DNA of 64,000 bases, taken from assembly GCA_009859145.1 (NCBI GenBank), contig VRVR01000056.1, positions 62,001 to 126,000 on the forward strand. The letters run 5' to 3'. Shown piece after piece: positions 1 through 9,661 of the stretch. The stretch's first letter is position 1, and each line of letters starts with the position of its first letter. Origin of the DNA: Andalucia godoyi (taxonomy: Eukaryota; Discoba; Jakobea; Jakobida; Andaluciidae). The position numbers were made by a program, and so were the translations under genes. The notes beneath the pieces are model-generated. The model did no database searches, was not told where the DNA came from, and saw only the letters and a program-made list of their open reading frames with translations.

Positions 1-298
1 TCTTTCTTTCTTTTTGGCGGTTCCCAGGCATTCCTGTTGTATGCGGACTTCTCTTTGATCTGGAACTTTCGCTTGACTCTCTGCTTGATTGGCCAATGCC
101 ACTTCCAGTAGACAGACGAGGAAAAAGCAACAGGAAAATCGCAAGCATCAAGGTGCAGCGTCAAATTGCCAAACGTTTCGCAGAGCCTTTACTGTACTCT
201 TTTCCCTAATAATTGCTTTTGGGTTTGTTTTTTTTGTTTTTCATGACGATGACTGCTAGCTCGGTCTTTGTTTCTTGTTGAACAGACGAACGTGTAAC
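1..298. other. 5' flanking sequence of the E1 dehydrogenase gene
   Basis: No gene was recognised here. It is the upstream flank of the dehydrogenase gene, with T-rich stretches near 220-240 that look like a leader. Any gene to the left lies outside the window. Confidence 0.5.
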
Positions 299-2944
299 AT
301 GTTGCGTGCAGCTCGTTATTTCTCGAGTGCAACAGGCGGGTCACCCAATGTGACTGCGCGGCTGGTTGCAATGTCGGATGCTTTTCGCAGAAACGGACAT
401 TTGCGAGCTGACTTGGATCCCTTGAAGCGCTGGTCTCCGTCCGTTCGTGGGGTTCCTGCTGCACAGTCTGTGTCTTTCGACATTTCCCATTACGGACTGA
501 GCGGCACTGAGCCGGTGGACTCGAGTGTCCATCCGTTTGCAAAGAGTGCTGCTGAGCTGCTGGATGTTTTGAAGAAGTCGTACTGCGGTACTCTGACAGT
601 TCAGGCTCAGCATCTTGCGAACCCTGCCGAGCGAGAGTGGTTCGTGACTCGATTGGAAACTACTGCACGGCAGAAGACCTCTCCAGCTCTCAGGTCTCTT
701 CTTTTGGAATCCATTGCGCAGTGCGAAGCGGTGGACCATTACCTCGCAAAGAAGTTTCCGGGAGTGAAGCGCTACGGGTGCGAGGGTGCCGAGGCGATGA
801 TGCCTGCGCTGGAGTTCTTGTTCGATGTGGCCGCACGTCAGTATGGTGTGCAGGACATCGTGCTGGGAATGCCCCATCGAGGACGCATCAACTTGCTGCT
901 CAACAGCTTTCAGTATCCTGCGGCAAAGTTGTTTGCAAAGTTGCTCAAGGGGTATTCGGAGTCTGGCTTGACCCTGGAAAGCGGCACTGGTGATGTGATT
1001 TCCCACCTTGCAGCTTCTTATGATCACAAGTCTGGTGCACACATTTCGATGATCCACAATCCTTCGCATTTGGAGACTGCAGATGCTGTTGCCGTGGGCA
1101 AGGCACGCGCAAAGATGGATCGCGACTCGAAGGCACTCTGCTTGGTGCTGCACGGAGATGCTGCCTACGCCGGGCAGGGTATTGTTGCAGAGTGCTTCCA
1201 AATGATGAACTTGCCGTCGTTCTCCGTCAAGGGTGTGATCCACATGATCGTGAACAACCAGCTGGGTTTCACAACTGAGAATGCGATTGCTCGATCTACG
1301 CCCCATGCTGCAGATGTTGCCAAGTTTGCGGAAGTGCCTATCATTCACGTCAATGCTGATGACCCAGAGGCAGTTGTCTCTGCAATGCGACTTGCCCTCG
1401 AGTACAAGTTCACGTTCGACAAGGATGTCGTCCTCGATTTGATCGGTTATCGTCGTCATGGCCACAACGAACTTGATGAGCCAGCATTCACCCAACCACA
1501 AATGTACTCGAAGATCCGTGCTCAGCCGTCTGTTGTTTCGCAGTATGCCGAAAAACTGCATGGGTCCAAGGAGAAGGCTGTCGAGTACGTCAAGTCTGTC
1601 CAGGAGTCCGTGTTCCAGCGATTGGACGACGCGTATAATCAGGCCACTTCACTGTCAGAACAGGAGCTTTTGTCGAAGTACCCATACGACGCCCTCGCTA
1701 AAGGATCTCAGTGGGAGAATGTCCGATCTCCTTCATATGACTCTCCATCAAAGCCGATCATCACTGGTTTGTCGTCCATCAAAGAAGTCGCGGATGTCAT
1801 TCGCGCCTCAGTCTCCTTGCCATCAAGCGACTTCACCCCTCATGAGCGACTTTTGCGAACTCACATTCAGGCGCGCCTGAAGCGTCTGGAACAGGACAAG
1901 CTTGATTGGGCAACCGCAGAGGCCCTCGCTTTTGGATCTCTAGTTGGACAGGGGTTCCGCGTACGCATCACAGGACAGGATGTTGAGCGTGGAACGTTCT
2001 CGCATCGCCATTTGGTTCTATATGACGTGAACAATGGTAAGGCGCATCATCCATTTGGAAAGGAGAATGTCATGTTGTGCAATTCCTTCCTTTCAGAAGA
2101 GGCGGTTTTGGGATTCGAGTTTGGCTATGCGGCGGAGCATCCATCGAATCTCGTCATCTGGGAGGCGCAGTTCGGCGACTTTGTGAACACAGCACAAGTT
2201 CCGGTGGACACGTTTGTGACCAGTTCTATTCAGAAATGGCGCCGCCAGTCTTCGCTTGTCCTGTCTCTTCCTCACGGTTTTGATGGAACCGGCCCCGAGC
2301 ACTCTTCGTGCCGTGTTGAGCGTTGGTTGCAGCTTGCCTCTGTGGATGCGGATCCATTTGACGTGTCCATTTCGGTGGTGCAACCGTCCACTCCTGCGCA
2401 AATTTTCCACATGCTTCGTCGTCAGATGCTTCGCGATTGCCGCATTCCTCTCGTTATGGTTGGACCCAAGACCCTTCTCCGCTTACCAGAAGCTGTTTCC
2501 TCGGCGTCTGAGATGGGTCCCGGAACCTTCTTCCAGACCGTGATTGACGATTCCACTGTCGACAACCCATCTGCCGTGAAGGCCGTTGTGTTCTGCTCCG
2601 GAAAGGTGTACTACGATTTGCTCAACCAGCGTTCAATCCTGGGAAAGAAGGACTCGGTTGCTCTGGTTCGCATTGAAGAGCTTCATCCATTCCCAGTTGA
2701 CAAAGTTCGCGAGGTGTTGGGCAAGTACAAGTCTGCAAAGAAGATTGTGTGGTACCAGGAAGAGCCTCGTAACCAAGGAGCGTGGACGCATGCGCGCGAT
2801 TTTCTTCAGGAGAAATGCTCTGTGCACAAGGTAGAATATGTTGGTCGAAGAGGTCTCTCCCTTCCTGCCGTTGGTGCCGACAAGTTCCACAAGGCGGAAG
2901 TGCAACAATTGCAGAGAGATTTTGCTGCTGCCATTGACATTTAA
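299..2944 (+). CDS. DHTKD1: 2-oxoadipate/2-oxoglutarate dehydrogenase E1 component, DHTKD1-like, mitochondrial
   Basis: An 881-residue thiamine-diphosphate E1 that oxidatively decarboxylates a 2-oxo acid (2-oxoadipate in lysine/tryptophan catabolism, or 2-oxoglutarate) and passes the acyl group to the E2 lipoyl subunit in mitochondria. The start ATG gives an Arg/Ser/Ala-rich presequence (MLRAARYFSS). The reading frame extends upstream only from a TTG. Seen: the KRYGCEGAE segment, a TPP-binding GDAAYAGQG near residue 286, NNQLGFTTE, GHNELDEP, and the C-terminal transketolase half with LPHGFDGTGPEHSSCR. The KRYG.EGAE, YAGQGIV and LPHG.DG.GP.HSSCR signatures resemble animal DHTKD1 more than OGDH, which has LPHGMEGMGPEHSSAR. 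Length also fits DHTKD1 (about 900) better than OGDH (about 1,000). The family is certain; the substrate is inferred. Confidence 0.9.
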   Translation: MLRAARYFSSATGGSPNVTARLVAMSDAFRRNGHLRADLDPLKRWSPSVRGVPAAQSVSFDISHYGLSGTEPVDSSVHPFAKSAAELLDVLKKSYCGTLTVQAQHLANPAEREWFVTRLETTARQKTSPALRSLLLESIAQCEAVDHYLAKKFPGVKRYGCEGAEAMMPALEFLFDVAARQYGVQDIVLGMPHRGRINLLLNSFQYPAAKLFAKLLKGYSESGLTLESGTGDVISHLAASYDHKSGAHISMIHNPSHLETADAVAVGKARAKMDRDSKALCLVLHGDAAYAGQGIVAECFQMMNLPSFSVKGVIHMIVNNQLGFTTENAIARSTPHAADVAKFAEVPIIHVNADDPEAVVSAMRLALEYKFTFDKDVVLDLIGYRRHGHNELDEPAFTQPQMYSKIRAQPSVVSQYAEKLHGSKEKAVEYVKSVQESVFQRLDDAYNQATSLSEQELLSKYPYDALAKGSQWENVRSPSYDSPSKPIITGLSSIKEVADVIRASVSLPSSDFTPHERLLRTHIQARLKRLEQDKLDWATAEALAFGSLVGQGFRVRITGQDVERGTFSHRHLVLYDVNNGKAHHPFGKENVMLCNSFLSEEAVLGFEFGYAAEHPSNLVIWEAQFGDFVNTAQVPVDTFVTSSIQKWRRQSSLVLSLPHGFDGTGPEHSSCRVERWLQLASVDADPFDVSISVVQPSTPAQIFHMLRRQMLRDCRIPLVMVGPKTLLRLPEAVSSASEMGPGTFFQTVIDDSTVDNPSAVKAVVFCSGKVYYDLLNQRSILGKKDSVALVRIEELHPFPVDKVREVLGKYKSAKKIVWYQEEPRNQGAWTHARDFLQEKCSVHKVEYVGRRGLSLPAVGADKFHKAEVQQLQRDFAAAIDI

Positions 2945-3401
2945 GCAACAGGGTTGGCGATGGGAGGGGAGGGGGGATCTTCCGTTCATGTCATGTCTGC
3001 AATTCAGCACAAAGTCTTCTTCTGCACGGTAGCCCCATCCCTTCAGGAATAACTGTTTGTGCGTTCGTAAAGATCTGTTCGATTCCCATCCACAAAATGA
3101 AGCACCCACCATAAGCACCCACCACTCGCACCAAACAACTCCGCCAGCTGTCCTGCAGAAAAATCGCGCTCAGCTGTCGTAGAATGTGGTTCATGTTCGA
3201 CTGTTCGACACACAAAATTTGCAAAGAAGCGAGTGTTTCGCAGCCTTTTTGCTCTGCTCTGCTCTGCTTCCCTTTTCTCAAAGGTCGGAAGCGCCCAGAG
3301 GCAAGCCACAGTACAGCACAGAAGGACATAGCAGAAACGAGCACAGCACAGTGAGAAACGGACAAAGAAAAGGAACGAACAGCGGCTCTGGGATTGATAC
3401 A
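2945..3401. other. Intergenic region before Tim50
   Basis: Tandem-gene spacer holding the 3' end of the dehydrogenase transcript and the promoter/leader of Tim50. The Tim50 frame is open upstream to about 3186 from a non-ATG codon, but that stretch has no homology-like character. No RNA gene was seen. Confidence 0.4.
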
Positions 3402-4355
3402 ATGTTTCGTAGAGGATTTGCGACATTCACGCAAGCTGCGGTTGACGAGATGAAGCGGGTTCGACGAATGCCCACATCGCAGCCTGGACTGTCAACTGTT
3501 GCGCGTGCAGTTCGATGGACGCTTGGCTTATCTGCAATCGGTGGATTCGGTTTCGCAGTGTATGATTTTTCACAGGACTCATCGATTCTTCGTGAGCCGT
3601 TGAAAAAGCTAGCGGATGACGCCGACAAGCTTCTGTCTGGAGTGACTCCGTATGATTGGGTGCGAAAGCAAGTTTCGGATGTTGACGAATATATCCATCG
3701 ACCGATATCCAAGAAACTGCTTCCTGACCTGCCTCCCCCGCCCCCAGGGTATGTGAATAAGCCTACGCTGATTGTTGGGGTTGAAGGCGTTCTGGTCATT
3801 CCAGTGTATGAACGAGGGCGTGGGTTCAGATATCAAAAGCGTCCCAACGTGGATTTGTTCTTATCTGAAATGAGCAAGTACTACGAAGTTGTGTTTTTCT
3901 CGTCGGATACGGTCATGTCTGTCGCTCCAATTCTTGAAAAACTCAATCACGGTCCGTTTGCTTCCGGAATGCTGTTTCGCGATGCGCTGGACGTCGTTGG
4001 GGAGAAGGTCTATGTCAAGGACTTGTCGAATTTGAACCGTGACCTTTCTCGAACTGTGTTGGTGGATGCGGATCTAAATGCCTGGCAGCGGCAACCAGAG
4101 AACGCGATTGGGTGTTCTTGGTGGGAGGGCGATCTGAACGACAACCAATTGCAAGAACTAAGTTACTACTTGCGCTCCTTGGCGCTGCAGCCCGGTGATC
4201 TGCGCAAGACCATGGGCCCAGGTAAGACTCCGGAGCAGCGTATGGCGGATGCATCACGCTTTGCAGAAATAGTGCGCAAGCGAGAAATCGAAATCGCAGA
4301 GGAGAAGAAGAGACAACAGCAGCGTGCTCAAAAGAGCATCTTTGCGCGACACTGA
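3402..4355 (+). CDS. TIMM50: Tim50-like subunit of the mitochondrial TIM23 translocase
   Basis: A 317-residue inner-membrane receptor that hands preproteins from the TOM channel to TIM23. The start gives a basic, aromatic presequence (MFRRGFATFT). A single membrane span lies at about 38-56, followed by a proline-rich linker (110-116) and an FCP1-like domain (about 121-280). Conserved signatures are YYEVVFFSS, KDLSNLNRDLSR and QPENAIG, matching the Tim50 core. The FCP1 catalytic DxDx(T/V) motif is absent: the corresponding strand (123-133) reads LIVGVEGVLV with no catalytic aspartates, so phosphatase activity is not expected. The C-terminus is a charged helix rich in Glu, Lys and Gln. It is tandem with the upstream E1 gene and convergent with the next gene. 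Confidence 0.92.
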   Translation: MFRRGFATFTQAAVDEMKRVRRMPTSQPGLSTVARAVRWTLGLSAIGGFGFAVYDFSQDSSILREPLKKLADDADKLLSGVTPYDWVRKQVSDVDEYIHRPISKKLLPDLPPPPPGYVNKPTLIVGVEGVLVIPVYERGRGFRYQKRPNVDLFLSEMSKYYEVVFFSSDTVMSVAPILEKLNHGPFASGMLFRDALDVVGEKVYVKDLSNLNRDLSRTVLVDADLNAWQRQPENAIGCSWWEGDLNDNQLQELSYYLRSLALQPGDLRKTMGPGKTPEQRMADASRFAEIVRKREIEIAEEKKRQQQRAQKSIFARH

Positions 4356-4443
4356 TGGGACGCTTCGGAGAGCGGAGCACGGGTAACACAGAGCACAGAG
4401 CACAGAGGGGGTCTGCTGTTCGAAATGAAATGAAATGCTTGCA

Positions 4444-4476
<33 letters not shown>

Positions 4477-4676
4477 AATACAGTTCACCGATACTTTTTT
4501 AGGTGCTATATTATTTTTTTCTACCGTGTGTGTTTTTACGAATTTGCGAAATCAAAAGCAGCAGAGAGTAGGATAACATCATTACGGGAGCGAAACGGAA
4601 ACAAGAATTGGACGCAGAAGACACGAGACATAGAATGACATAGAAAAAGACCGGTTTGATCGAGGAAATCGGTTCG
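4356..4676. other. Convergent 3' intergenic region
   Basis: The 3' ends of Tim50 (+) and the oxygenase (-) face each other here. The stretch holds an AAAAC-rich tract near 4441-4480 and T-rich sequence, consistent with two 3' UTRs. No gene was seen. Confidence 0.4.
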
Positions 4677-5732
4677 TTACATGTAGGCGCCGTGAGTGTA
4701 GTGTACAGTGGCAGCCATGAACTCGGCAAAAGTCTGACCAGCCGTCCATTGACCAATGGCAATATCTTTGGGATCCACGTTCTCTGGAGCATCAAGCTTG
4801 TCCGTGATCCAAGGTTGCATAAACACGGCAAACGTGGAGCGCGAGAAGAGCTTGTGAGTCTGGGAAGCACGAACGGCGTGCGGAGTAGCTCGCAGCATGC
4901 CTCCCGACAAGATCTGACTGGACTCTCCAATCTGGAACGCCAAACAGTCGAGAGGAATGCGTCCCTTGTGGAAGTTTCCGTGGCGATCTCGAATGAACAA
5001 TCCAGCCTTTTCATCCACAAACTTGTCCGTTTGTTGTCCGCTCTCGTCAAAGAACATTGCAGGGCAAAGTCCGGTAAGTGCGCCATGGTCTGTGTGTTCC
5101 TGGCACCAGTTCTCATTCATTTTCGAGTCCGCAGAAGCTGCAGGGAAATAATAAAGCAATCGGGCTTTGCATCCGCGGCTTGTCTGAATGGTGTTCTTCA
5201 TGGAACGGAAGTTCCGGTGCAGAGAAGCGACATACAGGTCGCACTGTTCTGCAACCAGCACTCCAGTATCCACAATCAGCTTACCAAGGTCCTTGAAAGC
5301 GAATTCCAGCTGCGGCAGCGACTCTGAAGGCCACACGTTCGGAAGCGCAATCGTGGGGTTCTTAGCCATTTCCTCGGCGTCCGAAGAAGGCTCGTCGTAG
5401 ATTGGGTTTGCATAATAAGAACCCTTTGCCCAGTCCATGGATTTTCCACCGTCCAACGTCTCCACTCCACGGGAATAGCCCAATTGAAAGAGCGCATCTC
5501 GCTTCACACATTTTTCAATTTCAGCTTGCGGCAGATTGACAAAGTCGCGTGCCAAAGGAAGAAGTGCCTGGCGCTTCTCCTGGAAGCCCGGAACGCCGCG
5601 CACGACCAGAATTCCAAGACCATCAGGACCATAAGCCTGCCCAATGGATGCGGTAAGATCCTTCTTGGAGACCAGGTCTGCGTAGTTCAGGACAACAATC
5701 CCGTTTTCAACTTGGACTCCAGAATCCGTCAT
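4677..5732 (-). CDS. 2-oxoglutarate/Fe(II)-dependent oxygenase, isopenicillin-N-synthase-like fold
   Basis: A 351-residue non-haem iron oxygenase. The iron triad is visible as His213 and Asp215 in WCQEHTDHGALTGL and His285 in RATPHAVRA. The 2-oxoglutarate-binding Arg298-x-Ser/Thr motif follows in FSRSTFAVFMQP. The N-terminal half carries the usual DIOX_N-like features (a VVLNYADL opening and GILVVRGVPGF). It lacks a targeting signal and looks cytosolic. The substrate is unknown: related proteins in algae and plants are mostly uncharacterised, so no hydroxylation target is proposed. It is convergent with Tim50 and divergent from the golgin gene, sharing an approximately 600-bp upstream region with the latter. 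Confidence 0.85.
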   Translation of the reverse strand: MTDSGVQVENGIVVLNYADLVSKKDLTASIGQAYGPDGLGILVVRGVPGFQEKRQALLPLARDFVNLPQAEIEKCVKRDALFQLGYSRGVETLDGGKSMDWAKGSYYANPIYDEPSSDAEEMAKNPTIALPNVWPSESLPQLEFAFKDLGKLIVDTGVLVAEQCDLYVASLHRNFRSMKNTIQTSRGCKARLLYYFPAASADSKMNENWCQEHTDHGALTGLCPAMFFDESGQQTDKFVDEKAGLFIRDRHGNFHKGRIPLDCLAFQIGESSQILSGGMLRATPHAVRASQTHKLFSRSTFAVFMQPWITDKLDAPENVDPKDIAIGQWTAGQTFAEFMAATVHYTHGAYM

Positions 5733-6332
5733 ATCTCTTTACCAACTCACCTCTGCTATCCCTGTTCTGAAACTAAGAAGAAGAACGAGAAAAAAATCAC
5801 ACTAAGTAAAAATGAAGAACCCAAGAATGAATCAATTATATAAAAAATAATGATTTTGAAAATAAATTTAACAAAAAGAAAAACGAAAAGAAAAGAAGGA
5901 TACTTAAGCTGCTCAGGCTACTAGTATTACGAAGGTCGAAAGACGCCTGGGAGCGAAAGAGCATTTCGGGCAGCCCGACGAACTGTCAAGCTGTCGAGGG
6001 AGACCCGAAACAGGGGAATCTCCGTTGGACGAGAATAGCCCGGACGAACAAAAAAAAATTTAAAAAAAGAGAGAGGCTACTGGAGGCATCAATTGATCCA
6101 ACAGATCCAGAGAGAGGAGGGGGTTGTTGATCGACTAGTGTCGACAGCTATGCTTCAGGGATCCGTCGCTGCGAAAGGGGGGGAAAACTGAGTTCACGAT
6201 GTTCTCGAATTGCTGCTGCGCGCATTCATTGTCCAATCGCACACTGAGAGGCTGACACGCATACATACCCACTCTCGCTCGTGCGCTCTGTCTTTGTGTG
6301 TGCACAAGAGCTAGGTGACAACAAGGGAAGGC
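5733..6332. promoter_or_regulatory. Shared divergent upstream region (oxygenase / golgin)
   Basis: A 600-bp spacer between two divergent start codons. It has A-rich stretches at 5770-5900 and 6045-6070 and a more GC-balanced segment at 5900-6040. It presumably holds both promoters. No TATA-like site or RNA gene could be called with confidence. Confidence 0.35.
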
Positions 6333-8252
6333 ATGTTCCGAAGACTGGGTGGGCTGACGTCCACGTTATCTCAGCTGACCAAGGATGTCTTTATTGAGGA
6401 TGCCGATACGGCAGATGACGGACAAAAACAGACGTCTCGAAATGACGCGAATTCCAAGAACTCGGCTTCTGTGGCTGGCTCTTCCGGCGGTGCGGCGGCG
6501 TCGAGCTCATCAGGGTTACGAGGCTCGTTCAATGGGCTTCTCAATTGGAAAGACGGAACGTCGGCCAACATGGTGCCAATCGAGACCTCGGGAAAGGATA
6601 TTGCGCTGAATTCGTCGGATGCCTTGGGCTTCATCCGAGTCTCAATCGTGGCATCAGATGATCAGCAGACAAAGAAGCTGAAGGAGCAGATTCGAGACCT
6701 TGAAGAAGCTGTGCAGGCTATGGAAGAAGAACTCGTTGCGGCACAGAGTAGCTCGCAGCATCACCTCTCGACAGCCACTACCCATGCAAAATCACTCGAG
6801 GCTGACGCGGAACTGGCGAAGGCCCAACTGGAGATTGCAAATTTAAATACCCGTCTGCAAAAAGAACAGGAGAAAGTCAGCAGGCTCTCGTCCTCTGTGC
6901 AAAAGACCACAAATTCAAACTCGTCCGCAATCCCTTCGAATTCGGTTTCGAAAAAGCAATACGATGATTTGCTTGCATTTGCAATCAAGGCTGCAAAATT
7001 AGTGGTCGAAAAACGATCAAGTTTGGTCGAGTCTGGAGCATATGATGCGTGCTTTGCACTAATGCAGGAAAGCATGGCGCGAATTTTGTCAAAGATCTCG
7101 GAAAACGAGTCCATGCGAATTCAATTGGAAGAACTCTCAGAGGATGCACACCGGGCTCGGTCATTTGAAGCGGAGGTGTCGGAATTGCACACGGAACTTT
7201 CCGCTCGTGAAGTTACCATCCAGCGGCTGACTGCGCAGATGAGCGAATCGCGAACGTCGCTCTCGGAAAAAATCGTCGATTTGGAATCGCGAGTTCGAGA
7301 ATTGCAGTCCGCAAATAACAAACTCGAAAGTACCGTCAAGGATCTGCAGGATCGCAGTGCGCGAGAAGAAATGACGCGTGTTCGATCCATGGACACTCTT
7401 GAAGCAGAGCTGCACGTGGAAAGAGAGAAAATGAGAAAGGAGTTCGACGAATGGAGCAGTCAGAAAGATGCTTACGAAACATCCATTGCAGACCGCGACG
7501 ATCAGATCAGAACCCTGAAGGAACAGCTTTCTGTATCACTTCGCTCGCAAGGCAATCTGGAGGCTGCTTTGCAGTCCTTTGAGCAAGAACTGGCCTTTGA
7601 AAAAGAGCATACTTCCATTCCTCTTCGATCCAAGGTCCGTGATTTGGAGCAGAGGTTAGAAAAGTGCCAACTTACTGAAGAAAAATTCGCTGATGTTTCT
7701 GAACGACTTTCGGCTTTACAAAAAGAAATGGATGCAAAGGACAAATTCGCCATCGCATTGCGAGACGAGAATTTACGGCTCAAGGAAGAGATCTCTGCGC
7801 TGCGGGATCATCTTGAGGAGTCCCTTGTGCGTTTGAAGAATGCCATGGATGACGAGTTTGTTGTGGACAGACGGATCGTGAACGACCTGCTCGTTGCATA
7901 TGTTTCACGGAAGGGCGATCGCCAGGTCTTGGAACTAATGGCAAAGATTCTTCATCTTTCTGATGACGACAAGGAAAAAATGGGGCTCATTCAACAGTCC
8001 TCTCGGTCATTATGGGTGTCTGTCTTTCAGAAGGCTTCGAACGCCTTCAACGCTGCCGCTGTTAAATCTCCAGATGCCGCACAGAAAACCAGGGCAGTCA
8101 CCAACGATGCAGGTAGCCTGTCTGATCTGTTTGTTCAATTTTTGATCAAAGAAGCAACAAAATCGGAGTTAGGGACGCACGGAACTGCCGCAACACCGCT
8201 GTCTCCAGCCGACGACACACGGCTCCCTGGAAAAGAACCCCACACACCATGA
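6333..8252 (+). CDS. GMAP-210/Rud3-like golgin with ALPS-like N-terminus and GRAB domain
   Basis: A 639-residue coiled-coil protein, probably a cis-Golgi tether. The first ATG (a GTG lies 18 nt upstream) begins MFRRLGGLTSTLSQLTKDVF, which resembles the N-terminal curvature-sensing ALPS segment and following TKDM of GMAP-210. Residues of about 110-500 are heptad-rich coiled coil. Near 507-560 lies a GRAB-like block (VNDLLVAYVSRKG followed by VLELMAKILHLSDDDKEKMGL), the Arf1-binding domain of Rud3/GMAP-210. A conserved C-terminal tail, SLSDLFVQFL, is at about 594-603. The match of both ends to vertebrate TRIP11, and shortening of the middle from about 2,000 to 640 residues, are from memory of the family. 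Role in vesicle capture is inferred. Confidence 0.72.
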   Translation: MFRRLGGLTSTLSQLTKDVFIEDADTADDGQKQTSRNDANSKNSASVAGSSGGAAASSSSGLRGSFNGLLNWKDGTSANMVPIETSGKDIALNSSDALGFIRVSIVASDDQQTKKLKEQIRDLEEAVQAMEEELVAAQSSSQHHLSTATTHAKSLEADAELAKAQLEIANLNTRLQKEQEKVSRLSSSVQKTTNSNSSAIPSNSVSKKQYDDLLAFAIKAAKLVVEKRSSLVESGAYDACFALMQESMARILSKISENESMRIQLEELSEDAHRARSFEAEVSELHTELSAREVTIQRLTAQMSESRTSLSEKIVDLESRVRELQSANNKLESTVKDLQDRSAREEMTRVRSMDTLEAELHVEREKMRKEFDEWSSQKDAYETSIADRDDQIRTLKEQLSVSLRSQGNLEAALQSFEQELAFEKEHTSIPLRSKVRDLEQRLEKCQLTEEKFADVSERLSALQKEMDAKDKFAIALRDENLRLKEEISALRDHLEESLVRLKNAMDDEFVVDRRIVNDLLVAYVSRKGDRQVLELMAKILHLSDDDKEKMGLIQQSSRSLWVSVFQKASNAFNAAAVKSPDAAQKTRAVTNDAGSLSDLFVQFLIKEATKSELGTHGTAATPLSPADDTRLPGKEPHTP

Positions 8253-8443
8253 TCAATTCCTGCTTTTCAATGTACATTTCAAAACAAGAGCAATGCACGC
8301 TCGTCCAGAATAAAGCGAAATACAGAACAGAAAGGAAAAGGACGATCACGTGCAAATCGACCGTATCGGTGCGAAATTGCCAGCAACCCAAAAAAAAAAA
8401 AAAAAGAACCAAGAAGAAGAAAGACTTTGAATCTTGCCGCGAA

Positions 8444-9661
8444 TCAACTCGTAACCGTCTCGGGCAATGGATGCAACTCAACAACATTGTAAACTGGGAC
8501 TCCGCTGGGACCCATAATAAGAAGCCCTTGAACTCGGCACTGTACAAACTGTCCGTCATCCCGCATGTACCTGCAGCACGGAAAACTAAAGGATCCATAT
8601 CGCGCATCTGCGGCAGACGCAAGCCACCCTTCAAGAACCGCTTGCAAAAGAGGGAGCAAATCTGCTGTGTGTACCAACGTCGGTGGGGCAACATTAAATT
8701 TCACAAGCTTCTCCTCTGTCCAGCCAAAAACCTTTGAAAAAGGTGCATTCACGCGCAGCATGGCGGCCATCTTGGCAACAAGGACTTCTGGGTGAAGCAT
8801 TTGGAACAAAAACGGCGCACGGCAAACGTACGTCGGGACTAGAGCATTGGTCCATATGGCGTCTGTGTTCACGTTGACTTCGCATCCCTTTTCCATAATG
8901 GAATCGAAGTGCAAAAGCTTCTCTTCCGAGAGTGACAAGACGTTTTCCTCGAAATTCTCTAGAAACCGCGAACCAAAAGCTTCCAAGAACATCTGACTAT
9001 GCAACTTCAGACACTCGACCACTCGATCACGGAATTTCATTGTCAGTCTGGACGCAAAACTCGAAGAAGAAGAATCTGCTTTTTTGCTTGCAGAGCAGGA
9101 AACAGGGGAGTACGGACTTTCATGTCCTGGCTTGCCGGTGTGTGGAGCCGGAAGAGTGGCTTCCGGGAATGACTGCATATTACATCCGAAAGAGTCAACA
9201 GATCTATTGTGGTCCGGCAGCTCTGCACTCCCAGAACCGTGAGATGAGAGAGAGGCTGTGGAAAGGCTGTGGTCGTCGCTCGCCGGCTTCGAGGACGATG
9301 TCGTTGATTCGCGCTTTGCATCGACCGAATGCCTCTTTCTTCGCTTGGCAAACGCGGGCGGCTGACTACCCGATGACGAAGACTCAAAGGAGGAGTCCTG
9401 CAATACATTCATCCGTACGGACATTCCATCAGCGCTTGGCACAGGCTGCATAATGCAAAGCTGAAGTTTGTGGTGTTTCTGCGGAGGATCACAGCAAAAA
9501 TCACCTTTTCCAATCCGGACACAGCGATTGCACGGCCGGATCCCATCGCATCGTTTATGCGACTTTTGGCACTGGAAACATACTTTTCCTCGACTGGGAC
9601 AGAATTCCACATTCGAGTTCGAATCCATGTCCTGATTCCGCCAACGGAATACAGAAGCCAT
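8444..9661 (-). CDS. Zn2Cys6 binuclear-cluster transcription factor with PAS-like C-terminal domain
   Basis: A 405-residue putative transcription regulator. The zinc cluster is complete: Cys28-x2-Cys31-x6-Cys38-x5-Cys44-x2-Cys47-x8-Cys56, with the basic K-S-H-K-R run of the fungal GAL4-type cluster. A Ser-rich, basic linker follows (KRRKRH, a likely nuclear signal). The C-terminal region (about 280-400) looks PAS-like: LRVNAPFSKVFGWTEEKL, then FSFPCCRYMRDDGQFVQCRVQGLLI. This order resembles fungal ERT1/AcuK-type regulators of carbon metabolism. The frame extends upstream from a TTG only, and ATG 9661 was chosen. DNA target and ligand are unknown. It is convergent with the golgin gene. Confidence 0.8.
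   Translation of the reverse strand: MASVFRWRNQDMDSNSNVEFCPSRGKVCFQCQKSHKRCDGIRPCNRCVRIGKGDFCCDPPQKHHKLQLCIMQPVPSADGMSVRMNVLQDSSFESSSSGSQPPAFAKRRKRHSVDAKRESTTSSSKPASDDHSLSTASLSSHGSGSAELPDHNRSVDSFGCNMQSFPEATLPAPHTGKPGHESPYSPVSCSASKKADSSSSSFASRLTMKFRDRVVECLKLHSQMFLEAFGSRFLENFEENVLSLSEEKLLHFDSIMEKGCEVNVNTDAIWTNALVPTYVCRAPFLFQMLHPEVLVAKMAAMLRVNAPFSKVFGWTEEKLVKFNVAPPTLVHTADLLPLLQAVLEGWLASAADARYGSFSFPCCRYMRDDGQFVQCRVQGLLIMGPSGVPVYNVVELHPLPETVTS

Noticed and set aside
341-1561. A 406-codon minus-strand frame opposite the E1 dehydrogenase
   Set aside because: It is the antisense shadow of a clearly conserved gene, has no domain and starts from a non-ATG codon.
5900-6040. GC-balanced, structured-looking segment in the oxygenase/golgin spacer
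   Set aside because: No consistent stem pattern or known RNA family; likely leader or promoter sequence.
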